Positions 10,203-19,031 of a stretch of DNA of 45,861 nucleotides are shown in pieces (the first letter of the stretch is position 1; every line of letters begins with the position of its first letter). Where the stretch lies: positions 1-45,861 of the forward strand of contig NZ_LIQF01000021.1 in NCBI RefSeq assembly GCF_001418205.1, written 5' to 3'. The position numbers were made by a program, and so were the translations under genes. This DNA comes from Marinomonas fungiae. GTDB lineage: Bacteria; Pseudomonadota; Gammaproteobacteria; Pseudomonadales; Marinomonadaceae. The notes below the pieces were generated by a model. The model saw nothing but the letters and a program-made list of their open reading frames with translations, was not told the origin of the DNA and made no database searches.

Positions 10203-11140
10203 TCTATACGAATCAATAGCTTATAACGCTAAGTGTCGAACTCGGGAGGATTGGTTAAGTGTGTCTTCCTGTTTTTGGGTGAGCGTTACCCCTTGTCGTT
10301 TTACTTGCCGGTCAATATCCCGCAGCACTCTCCCTAAAAAGCCTTTGACTTGTTTAATGGCTTTTCTCATGCGCTTGTATTGCTTGGCATGACCATAGCG
10401 GCCAATTTTTGGCATTAGCTCATGACAAGCTTTGTCGTAGGTTTGTCCTAACGTGATGCCTTGTTCTTTGGCGACCTGAGTAAGCTGCTGTCTAGCCTTG
10501 TTGTAGAGCTTGGCATCCGTTGGGAAGGTGATATTTTTTTCTTGTACCGTGGTGTCGACCACTACTCGCTTTAGACTTGCTGGCTTGATGACTTTTAGTT
10601 TTAGTCCTGCTTGTATCGTCTGGGTTAGCAGCCATTCACAGCCTTCTTCTCCTAACCGTTTTCGCCATTTTACAAGACTGGTTGGATGACACGGAAAGTC
10701 ATGTTGATAAAAGGTTTCGCCGCAAAAGTATTGGTAGTAAGGCGATTCAAGCCATTGCTCTAATACCATTTCGTCAGACAAATTATGCAAGTGTTGCAAA
10801 TACAGCAATCCCGCCATAAGGCGAGTGGGTAACGCGGATGCACCCTCCGTTGAGAAGTGTCCCCCAATTCGTTGTCCAACTGGTCCCAATCAATAACCTT
10901 AGCCAGTCGAACTAAAGGATGGTTGGGGTTAATGATGTCAACGAGCTGTGGTTGGAATAAATCCTTTTGCGGTATGGTCTTTGTCTGACGAGGCTTCATA
11001 AAAATCGCCCATTCTGCAACTTTTTGGGCCTTATGGCGCATTTATAGCAAGATTTAGGCATTAACTATCTTATAAAAACACTTTGCATTCAATGGGTTGA
11101 GAGTTATTCAGGGACGACTACTTATTCGCATGTTCCCTAG
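10203..11140 (-). mobile_element. IS5-type element fragment (5' end present, 3' end lost)
   Basis: On the minus strand the tip GGAACATGCGAATAAG begins at 11136, next to CTAG at 11137-11140. This tip closely resembles those at 445 and 5625, but its transposase is a different, more distant IS5-family type. The 3' half is missing: recognisable sequence ends near 10221, where the IS1634 element begins. Confidence 0.7.
10221..11041 (-). pseudogene. IS5-family transposase, frameshifted and 3'-truncated
   Basis: The first frame reads from ATG at 11041 through FMKPRQTKTIPQKDLFQ to KVIDWDQLDNELG. A one-base loss in a G run near 10863 moves the rest (HFSTEGASALPTRLMAGLLY onward) into the next frame. 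The DUF772-type N-terminal domain and first catalytic region (VVVDTTVQEKNITFPTDAKL) are present. The frame ends with TAA at 10221 after SSRVRHLAL, well short of the 430-450 residues usual for this subgroup, so the remaining catalytic residues are lost. It is inactive by frameshift and truncation. Confidence 0.8.
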
Positions 11141-11223
11141 CGAAAGAGTATGGTGTCAGTCGCACTACGATACTTAGAATCAAGAATGGCTCCTGACGAT
11201 TAATATACTAAGGCCTATATTAA

Positions 11224-12945
11224 TTAAACCGTGAAATATTTCAGTAAATGTGTTAGCCAGCTCTTTTGTAGTTCTTTCGCAGTCATTGGCTTATCAAACA
11301 AGTAACCTCGTAACCGGTTAACATTGAGAGTTTGACATAAGAGTTTCTGTTCTTCCGTTTCTATTCCTTCCGCAACGGTTTCATAGCCAAGTGAATGTGC
11401 AAAGGCACAAATAGCTGCAAGCAAGCCATTTCCATTGTCTCTAGGGTCTTGAACAAAAGACTTATCGATCTTTAAAACGTCGAATGGGAACTTTTTAAGT
11501 TGAGATAGAGAAGAATAACCAACTCCAAAATCATCTAACGCGAGCTTCACCCCTATATCAGAAAGCTTATTAAGCATATCAATTGCATCCAGACTGCTTT
11601 CTAGACTACTCTCAGTAAACTCTAACTCAATAAGTTGAGCATCTATTTCATTAGACTTTATGCAAGCTCTTAGGTAATCAAACAAGCCATGATCTTTGAA
11701 CTGCTTTGCCGATATATTAACGGCTATTGTAAAAGTCATGTTTTTTAGGTCATATAATTTGTTCCAAGTACTGAATTGCTGACATGCTTCATTAATTACC
11801 CATCGTCCGATATCTATTATTAGGAGTGACTCCTCTGCAAGAGGAATAAAATCATCAGGCGCAAGCAATCCTCGACGCTCATTTTGCCAGCAAATGAACG
11901 CCTCAACGCCAGCTAAAGCTCCTGTCGTAGCATCTACTTGAGGTTGGTAAAATAGTCTCAACTCATCACGCTTAATTGCTAGTTTAAGTTCATTTTCAAG
12001 TTGCATACGCTGCTGCATATTGGCATGGAAGTCGTGGGTGTAGTATTGTACCTGATTCTTACCTAGCTCTTTTGACCGATACATAGCTACATCGGCGCAC
12101 TTCATCAGCTCCATCGCACTACTAGCGCAATGAGGATAGGAAGCAATGCCTATACTCATCGTAATCGGAATTGAGTGTGTTCCAAGGTTAACAGGCGGAG
12201 CCATAGCTTCAAGAATACGGTCAGATAGCGCTTTTACATTTTCTAACTTTGGAAGGTCGGTAACTAATATTGCGAACTCATCCCCTCCTAATCTACATAA
12301 CGTATCACTGCCTCGGGTCACGCCTTCTAGTCTTCTAGCGACATGTTTCAAAAAATCGTCGCCTGCTTGATGGCCTAACAAGTCATTAACTCGTTTAAAG
12401 TCATCTACATCTAAAATCAGTAACGCTAACTGGCTGGTGTTTCGTTTTGCTCTTTCGAACTCATCATTCAGCGAAGTATCAAAGACGTACCTGTTCCTTA
12501 AACCTGTGAGTGTGTCCCGCTCAGCAAGCTCTCTAAGCTGATTATTACGAGTCTCTATCTGCTTTTCGAGAGCGTTGCGCTCAGCAGCAATTAGAATTGC
12601 TCTTTTCAAACGAGATATCGACACCTCGCTTTTCATAATGAAGTCTTGTGCGCCAGCTTCGATGCATGAAAGGGCTAATTTTTCATCATTGCTATGACTT
12701 AGCATGACAATTGCTGTCGAATTGCCACAGCTTCCACGAATCTCTCTTAAAGCTTCAATGCCGTTTGAGGGAGGTATCTGGTAATCAAGCAAGATCGTGT
12801 CATAATGCTTGGATAGCGCTTTCTGAATACCCTCCGTTCCAGTTTCAGCTTGATCAATGCTACGAATATTCAGTCCCGCATTTTTTAGTGTTCTAATGGA
12901 CGCCATACGATCTACAGCATCGTCATCAATAATAAGAATGTCCAT
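11224..12945 (-). CDS. Response regulator with REC-GGDEF-EAL domains
   Basis: A 573-residue c-di-GMP regulator: receiver (about 1-120) with phosphoacceptor D54 in LLDYQ and acidic pocket DDD at 7-9, a short coiled linker, GGDEF (143-305) and EAL (315-565). The cyclase site GGDEF at 220-224 is intact, and RGSD at 211-214 forms the product-inhibition site, so phosphorylation-controlled, feedback-inhibited c-di-GMP synthesis is likely. The EAL site is altered (EAFICW at 348 instead of EALxRW, DDFGVGYSS, and RGYLF instead of QGYLF), so phosphodiesterase activity is uncertain. ATG at 12945 follows GGAGAG and lies 12 bases after the upstream receiver stop. It is the likely output of the kinase at 13256-15100. 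Confidence 0.9.
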   Translation of the reverse strand: MDILIIDDDAVDRMASIRTLKNAGLNIRSIDQAETGTEGIQKALSKHYDTILLDYQIPPSNGIEALREIRGSCGNSTAIVMLSHSNDEKLALSCIEAGAQDFIMKSEVSISRLKRAILIAAERNALEKQIETRNNQLRELAERDTLTGLRNRYVFDTSLNDEFERAKRNTSQLALLILDVDDFKRVNDLLGHQAGDDFLKHVARRLEGVTRGSDTLCRLGGDEFAILVTDLPKLENVKALSDRILEAMAPPVNLGTHSIPITMSIGIASYPHCASSAMELMKCADVAMYRSKELGKNQVQYYTHDFHANMQQRMQLENELKLAIKRDELRLFYQPQVDATTGALAGVEAFICWQNERRGLLAPDDFIPLAEESLLIIDIGRWVINEACQQFSTWNKLYDLKNMTFTIAVNISAKQFKDHGLFDYLRACIKSNEIDAQLIELEFTESSLESSLDAIDMLNKLSDIGVKLALDDFGVGYSSLSQLKKFPFDVLKIDKSFVQDPRDNGNGLLAAICAFAHSLGYETVAEGIETEEQKLLCQTLNVNRLRGYLFDKPMTAKELQKSWLTHLLKYFTV

Positions 12946-12957
12946 GTCTCTCCATAT

Positions 12958-13293
12958 CTATGATGGTATTTCTACTAGTCGCCAATAATGATCTAGAAAT
13001 TCAAGTATTTGACTGAAATCTTGGCTCAGAGAAGATTTCACTATATATCCTGCTACGTTTAGACGGTAGGCAGAGCAGATCTCTTCATCTTTGTTAGAGG
13101 TTGTAAGCACAAAGACAATAGCGTCTTTTAGGTCGTCATCTTCCCTAATGGTTTTCAAAAGCTCCAGCCCTACCATCCTAGGTAAATTAAGATCTAGGAG
13201 TATTATATAAGGGCGGTTCACTTCTGCTCGTTTTAGCAATTCTAATGCCTCAATATCATCTATGGCTCTGATTAATGGGTTGGCCATTCTCAT
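12958..13293 (-). pseudogene. Rcp1/CheY-like receiver lacking its N-terminus
   Basis: The frame covers most of a stand-alone receiver of the type paired with phytochrome-like and CHASE kinases: LLDLNLPRMVGLELL with phosphoacceptor D34, VLTTS with the switch Thr, and a conserved Lys near 86 (GYIVKSS). The first beta strand and the acidic residue pair that bind magnesium, about 25 residues, are absent. Upstream the frame meets a stop inside the kinase gene, whose last 38 bases it overlaps. A small deletion joining the kinase 3' end to the receiver body would explain this. Without the acidic pair, phosphotransfer should fail. A novel short receiver cannot be excluded. Confidence 0.6.
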
Positions 13294-15100
13294 TTTGCTC
13301 TTCCTTGTTAATCAGCTCGACAGGCCATGTAAAGAAAAAGCTAAGGCCACCATCATTATTATTCTTCAGACTGTATTCGCATCCATATCTGTCTAATATC
13401 TTCTTAATTAGTGAGAGACCCAAACCGCTCCCTTCAACTTTATCTCTCGGTTTTAACGTATGGAAAAGCTCAAAGACCTTTTGTTGATGCTCTTCTGGAA
13501 TACCTGGACCATCATCAGACACCTCGATTGAAGCCCTGCCAGAGTCAACAGTCATAGAGATCTTAATCTGTCCTTTTGCTTTATCGTGATGTTTCATAGA
13601 ATTACTAATCAAATTTCGCATCACCAACTCAAACGGAGTAGAGAAGATTTCAATCTCTCTGTTATCCATGTTCTCAGAAAGTTCGAATTTGCCATCATGA
13701 TTCAGCATATTAAAAATATCGAGCGTTAAATCCTTAGGCCTGATGATCGTTCGATCTCCGTCTTTCCTGCCCACTCTAGAGTAAGCTAACAGATCATCAA
13801 GGAGGCGCTCTAAACGCGCTATTCGGCTCTTCATCAATGTAAGATGGCCTTTCGTGTCATCTGGTAGAAGCTCTTCACTGTCTTCTTCAATCCATGTAGC
13901 AAGCTGCTGAATCCCCCTCAAGGGTGCTTTCAAATCATGGGATGCCACGAACGCAAACTGGTCTAGCTCTGCGTTAGCCTCTTCTAATCCCTTATTTTTC
14001 TCTTTTAATGATGCGCTCACAGTCTCTAATTCATCATTACGTTGTTTCAGTCTTTCCGTCACATGGTTTGCATATTCGACCGCACGGCGGTTAGATCGAG
14101 TTGATATAATGAATATTGAAAGTAGTAAAGAGTCAATGATCAACCCACAAATGAGGATTGTGTAGGGTTGAATATGGCTCTGTTGATTGCGAAACACCGC
14201 CGTGGTTTGCAAATCGAATCGCCAAGGCCGACCATAGAGTTCAAGTGTTTCAGTGCGCATAAATAGTGGATCAGGGTCTAGGTCACTAGAATCAGAATTA
14301 AGCTCGGTATAAAGCAATGTTTCTTCATCATGGATACTAAAGTTAATTAATCGATTAGCATTCTCTAGCGTACCATCCATCAACTTGTTTATTATGAAAG
14401 GTGCATATACAAGCCCCATAAAATCACTTTCCACCGAACCAAATTCGGCATAGTTAGCTGTGTCGTACCAAGGCACATAAAATAGAAAACCTGGGGTCTT
14501 TTTATCATCTTGAACTAATGTGATCGGTGCAGTGATGCTTGCTTCACCAGTGTCCCTCGCTTTCATAGCAGCGGTATATCTATTATTCTCATGGGCTATA
14601 TCTAACCCAACGGCTTTGAGATTGGTATTTTGAGGCTCTATGTAGGTGATCGGCCAATATTCTGCCTGATCGTGCTTGGGATGAATTTGATATGCAGGCA
14701 TGGTTTCTCTTTGCCATGCGAGGTAAGTGGGGAGTTTATTGGGAGGAACATAGTGAATTACGCCAATACCGTTTATCCCAGGGAAACGTTCATCAAGATC
14801 TAGACTTAGCTCAAATTCTCTCCAATCCTGACGCCTAGCGGCGGTAGGTAGCATCTTCAGTGCAGCTGTACCTGCTCGCAAAGCTTCCTCGTATCGCACC
14901 ATGCGCTCTTTTACCAGCTCTATGATCTGCTGTGACTGGAATTCAAACTGGCTTGCCATCTTAAGTTGGATTTGCTTTTCAGAAATATAAAAGGCTCCAA
15001 GTGTTAACATCAATGACAAAAAAATAACTGCCCAGTGATACCAATGTAGTCCTTTAGGAAACCTTAACTCTTGGCTAGCGCTCTGATCTGAAGCTGTCAT
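13256..15100 (-). CDS. CHASE-domain sensor histidine kinase
   Basis: A 614-residue membrane kinase: transmembrane segment about 22-40, periplasmic CHASE domain about 75-240 (with PGINGIGVIHYVP and YTAAMKARDTGEASITAPI), second transmembrane segment about 312-334, coiled coil 340-380, HisKA with phosphorylated H388 (FVASHDLKAPLRG), and HATPase_c with N-box RNLISNSMKHH (496-506), G1 SDDGPGIPEE and G2 EGSGLGLSLI. CHASE domains sense small extracellular ligands, here unknown. It is the first gene of a minus-strand operon ending in a REC-GGDEF-EAL protein. The C-terminal tail past FFFTWPVEL may be altered by the junction with the truncated receiver. The ribosome site before ATG at 15100 is weak. 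Confidence 0.9.
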   Translation of the reverse strand: MTASDQSASQELRFPKGLHWYHWAVIFLSLMLTLGAFYISEKQIQLKMASQFEFQSQQIIELVKERMVRYEEALRAGTAALKMLPTAARRQDWREFELSLDLDERFPGINGIGVIHYVPPNKLPTYLAWQRETMPAYQIHPKHDQAEYWPITYIEPQNTNLKAVGLDIAHENNRYTAAMKARDTGEASITAPITLVQDDKKTPGFLFYVPWYDTANYAEFGSVESDFMGLVYAPFIINKLMDGTLENANRLINFSIHDEETLLYTELNSDSSDLDPDPLFMRTETLELYGRPWRFDLQTTAVFRNQQSHIQPYTILICGLIIDSLLLSIFIISTRSNRRAVEYANHVTERLKQRNDELETVSASLKEKNKGLEEANAELDQFAFVASHDLKAPLRGIQQLATWIEEDSEELLPDDTKGHLTLMKSRIARLERLLDDLLAYSRVGRKDGDRTIIRPKDLTLDIFNMLNHDGKFELSENMDNREIEIFSTPFELVMRNLISNSMKHHDKAKGQIKISMTVDSGRASIEVSDDGPGIPEEHQQKVFELFHTLKPRDKVEGSGLGLSLIKKILDRYGCEYSLKNNNDGGLSFFFTWPVELINKEEQNENGQPINQSHR

Positions 15101-15349
15101 ATGCTTTGGGGCCCAATAATCCTTTTAATATCAATGAAAGATAGCTGTCTCTTACGAAGAACGCTAGAATGTCAGTATCATACAGCTTAACAATCTCGGC
15201 AGATGTGTCATCGTCGCAGAAAAATAAGCTTAGTGGAACGTCTAACTCCTTAGCGAGTTACGTGCTAGCCTAGCCGCAGATGCAAAAATCTATTCACAAA
15301 TTACTGATCCCTAAATTGTCTTAATGCGGAGATCTGGCTAAGCGGCTAA

Positions 15350-15703
15350 GCCAGCCCTCAAGCCGTCCAAGAAGGTCTCGCAGAATTTATCAGTCAAGGG
15401 CACTTTAAACGTTACGTCAATCAGCACCGTCAGCAACTTAAAGAACAACGGGATCAACTCTTGGCTGAACTTAAACGCCACTGGGGCATGCTCAGTTGCT
15501 GGGTGGAGCTACCGAGTCATATTGACACTCAGCAAAGCTATAAGACGCTGATTGAAAAAGGCATTGCCCTTCCCCCAGGAGTCTTGTTCTCAGCCCATGG
15601 GCTCTATAAACACCACATGCGTCTAAGCTTCTCACAGCCGCTGACGGAGCGCCGTCGAGCGGCGCTTCACTTGTTGTTTCAGACCTTGCTGCAAGCTCAA
15701 TAA
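15350..15703 (+). pseudogene. 3' fragment of a MocR-type (GntR/aminotransferase) regulator
   Basis: In frame after a TAA at 15347, the sequence reads A.PQAVQEGLAEFISQGHFKR, then LLAELKRHWGMLSCWVELPS, and ends at TAA 15701-15703. This is the C-terminal part of the PLP-dependent aminotransferase-like domain of MocR regulators, including HMRLSFSQPLT. The DNA-binding head and the PLP lysine region, roughly 350 residues, are missing. It converges on the DUF934 relic and overlaps its end by a few bases. Confidence 0.7.
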
Positions 15704-16186
15704 CGTCGAACACGCTTAAATAGCGGTGAGGGATTACAGACGCTGGCTGAGTAGGTCACAGACAGCCCTTTGATGCCTTTTAATGCATCAAAGGGGTCTT
15801 TACCTGGTTTGATCGCAAGGCTGGTGAAGCCACATTGTCTCATCAAGCTTAGCTGGTCTCGCATGACATCCCCTAACGCCCGTAGATCCCCCTGAAAGTG
15901 ATATCTGGTTCTCAGTAGATAGGCTAGGCTGTTCGCTCTACCGTCCTTGAAATCTTTAAACAACAAAGCGATCAGCTTAAGGCTGTCCAAGTAAGAGACG
16001 AGTTGCTCAAGCTCCTCTTCTTGCTGAATGAGCCCCCCAAACGAACGCGCCTCTAAGGGCGCGCTTAACCAACTCGAGACGTCTTCAATACGCCGGGAGC
16101 GATCAAAGCCTCCTCTTGTGCTAATGCCCAAGGATCATTCAGTTCTACCTGGCCTCACCGCCCACTAAGGAAATGATATTTTTCAT
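15697..16186 (-). pseudogene. DUF934 family protein (sulfite-reductase partner), decayed
   Basis: The intended start is ATG at 16186 (MKNIISLVGGEAR), overlapping the TGA of the reductase upstream. A TAG follows at once where a Gln codon is expected. The next part, NDPWALAQEEALIAP, is in another frame, and the body (RIEDVSSWLSAP to GKDPFDALKG) is in a third, giving at least two frameshifts and one stop. DUF934 proteins of about 160 residues are regularly encoded just after CysI-type sulfite or nitrite reductases and are thought to assist them. The intact-looking body alone would lack the N-terminal 30-40 residues. Confidence 0.75.
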
Positions 16187-17840
16187 ATCTGCCCCTCTGA
16201 GTATAACGCCTCTTTGAACGGTGTTAACCCTAATCGATCCACCGCCTGAATAAAGCTTTCGTCGACTTCCCGATATTTGCGGTACACATCGAACAGGGTG
16301 CGGATGGCATTGGGCAGTTCCGATTCAGCGATGGCAGGGCCCAGCACCTTCCCTAAGCGACTGTCATTGCCCTGACACCCTCCCAGGGTGATTTGGTAGT
16401 GATCCGTTTTGCTTTTATTCAGTCCCAGCATACCGATGTTGGCGATATGATGATGGGCACAAGAATTAATACAGCCGGATAAATTCATGCTAACTGGACC
16501 AATCTCTTGTTGCTCTGCAAGCGTAAACGCACGAACCACTTGTTCAGCGACGAGAAAGGAGTGGGCCGTTGCCAGATTACAATAACTCGCACCTGGACAA
16601 ACAATCATGTCCGACAATAGAGCATGGTTTGCCAGTCCTAGGCCTAAATGATTGAGCTCGACCCAGACTTGAAACAAACAAGACTTGGGAATATCCGGTA
16701 ACACAAAATTCTGTTCGTGGGTCACGCGAATTTCCCCAAAGCCAAATCGCTCAGCAATGTCCGCAATACCACGCATTTGTGTGCTGCTCACATCCCCCGG
16801 AATATTGCTCGGGAACTTGGTAGAAATCACCACCGAGCGATAGCCTAACACCTTATGTGGACGCACATTCAAATCATACCAATCTGAAAAAGCTACATTG
16901 TTTTGTAAATGTGTCGCAAATTCCAAGTCTGTTTCCCCCAATGTTTTGTATACAGCGGGGATAAACTGCGCTGCAATTCTACTTTACTCATTGTCTGTTA
17001 AACCATTTATATCCTTAGGAATGTGCTTAAACTCCTGCTCCACTTCCGCTCTGAAAGCCTCTATACCAAGGGAATGGACGAGGATCTTAATCCGAGCTTT
17101 GTACTTACTGTCGCGACGGCCATAACGGTTAAACACCCGCAACACGGCTTCGAGGTAGCTCAGCACATCACGCCAAGGCAGTTTGTCATTCAGTATTTGA
17201 CTGATAAACGGTGTACGACCTAATCCGCCCCCACCATGACTTTAAAGTAAAAATCCCCTTCCACATCTCGAAATAGATACAGCCCCACATCATGAATGCG
17301 TACCGCAGCACGGTCCTTTTCCGAGGCACTGACAGCAATTTTGAATTTTCTAGGCAAAAACAAAAATTCAGGATTAATGGTGGACCATTGGCGAATGATC
17401 TCTGCAAAAATACGCGGATCATAGATCTCATCAGCGGCGACGCCCGCAAACGCTTCGGTCGTAACATTGCGCACTACATTGCCAGAGGTTTGGATAGCAT
17501 GCATATCATGCTCTGCCAAATAGGCTAATAAATCAGGCATCTCAGGGAGCTTAACCCAATTAAATTGGATGTTTTGACGGGTCGTAAAATGGCCATCCCC
17601 CTTGTCAAAGGTATCACTCACCTGCGCCAAGGCCCGCAACTGTTGCGCAGAAAGCACCCCATATGGAATGGCGACGCGCAGCATATACGCATGCTTTTGT
17701 AGATATAGGCCATTTTACAAACGTAATGGCAAAAACTCATCTTCACTGAGTTGACCGGCTTGATAACGCTCCACTTGATCGCGAAACTGTGCCACACGCT
17801 CTGTTACCAGCGCGCGGTCATAATCATCATATTGATACAT
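16183..17840 (-). pseudogene. Siroheme nitrite/sulfite reductase (CysI-like), decayed
   Basis: The frame starts at ATG 17840 (MYQYDDYDRALVTERVAQF), with AGGA ahead of it. Three lesions are visible: an in-frame TAA near 17715 (after LPLRL), a one-base loss in a G run near 17228 (a VMVGGGLGRTPFISQ-type stretch broken), and an in-frame TAA at 16984 (after LTDNE). Otherwise about 550 codons can be followed. The C-terminal part keeps the siroheme-4Fe4S cysteines CPGASYC and GCINSC. The enzyme would reduce sulfite to sulfide, or nitrite to ammonia, in the cytoplasm. It follows the oxidase genes by 30 bases on the same strand, suggesting one ancestral operon. Confidence 0.85.
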
Positions 17841-17870
17841 TTTTTATCCTACAAAATGGGGTACAAAGAC

Positions 17871-17984
17871 CTAACGAAATGTCAGAAAAATCAGTCCTTT
17901 TAAGGCGTAGCCTGCTGCCGTTACCGTGGCGAAGCCAAATAACCAGAGCAATGCAAGCCATTTCAAATTTTGCCAAGTACTCAT
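17871..17984 (-). CDS. Small DUF2474-like membrane protein of the bd/CIO oxidase operon
   Basis: This is a 37-residue protein (MSTWQNLKWLALLWLFGF and onward, ending in LIFLTFR) with one hydrophobic segment at about 9-31. Its ATG shares one base with the TAA of the oxidase subunit II gene (TAATG), and GAGGGG lies ahead as ribosome site. Position, length and the W-rich N-terminus fit DUF2474 proteins encoded after cyanide-insensitive type bd oxidases, which probably act like CydX in assembly. It is the only undamaged gene in the decaying oxidase-reductase cluster, though too short for this to mean much. The family call is moderate, because it does not have the CydX sequence pattern. Confidence 0.65.
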   Translation of the reverse strand: MSTWQNLKWLALLWLFGFATVTAAGYALKGLIFLTFR

Positions 17985-18993
17985 TAGTGATACCCCTCTG
18001 TATCACGTACCTTTCCGCGAAATACATGGTAGGACCAATAGGTGTAGCCCAGGATGATTGGCACGATAATGACTCCCCCCCAGAGAGCAAAACGTATACT
18101 CAATTCTGGCGCTGCCGCTTCGTGGGTGGTGATATGCGGCGGAATAATGTTCGGCCACAGGCTGGTAATTAGTGTGAAGTAAGCGGTTCCTAGTAAAGCC
18201 AAGGTAATGGCAAAGGGCCATCTTTCCCAGTCCGAGAAACAGATGACATAGTACACCCAGGTGTACAACATCAATCCCAACATAGGGACAAAGCCCATGT
18301 AGAAGAAGTTGGGTAAGGTCAACCAACGCTCTCTGATGGCGTCTGTTAGGAAAGGAGTAATCAACTGTATGGCGGTCATGGCATAACCTAACCAAACCAG
18401 AAGATGAAGCGAGTAATGACTCATTTTCTGGTACAGCTCGCCCTCTGTTTTAATCAATAACCAAGTGGATCCGAGCAATGCATAGGCTGGAAGCAAGCTA
18501 AAACCCGTTAGAATACTGAACCAATTGAGCCAATCCCAAGCACCACCAGCATATTGTTGGTTCTCAACGGCAAAGCCTTGAATCACTGCGCCCATTGCCG
18601 CGCCCTGGAAAAAGTTGCTAATAGAAAGCCAACGCAAAACAGAATGTCCCAAACGCCTTGATGCTTAGCGACTGCCTTAAAGCGAAACTCAAACGCCACG
18701 CCTCGTAAAATTTAGCCAAATAACATGGCCAACAGCGGTATGTATAAGGCTTCAAGAATCACCGCATAGGCCAAGGGAAACGCGGCCATTAAGCCCGCCC
18801 CCCCCCAGCACAACCAGGTTTCATTACCGTCCCATATCGGCGCAACAGAGTTCACCATAATGTCACGTTCTCGCTTACTGCGTACGCCCAAGAACAGCAG
18901 ACCTATGCCTAAATCAAACCCATCTAACAACACATACATCATCAGAACAAAGCCAATGACAAGTGTCCAAATGGTTACTAAATCCAATCCCAT
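17984..18993 (-). pseudogene. Quinol oxidase bd/CIO subunit II (CydB/CioB-like), decayed
   Basis: ATG at 18993 follows GAGGAAAG and begins MGLDLVTIWTLVIGFVLMMY. WDGNETWLCWGGAGLMAAFP is the usual subunit II signature. A TAA at 18712 interrupts the gene (LAMLFG stop ILRGVAFEFRFKA), and a frameshift near 18615 moves the remainder (NFFQGAAMGAVIQGF onward) to another frame that runs to 17984. Apart from these two lesions all membrane helices can be followed, so decay is recent. The protein would pair with subunit I in a cytochrome bd-family terminal oxidase. Confidence 0.85.
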
Positions 18994-19031
18994 AATCTTT
19001 CCTCTTATTTGATTAAATCATTTACAGCAGA

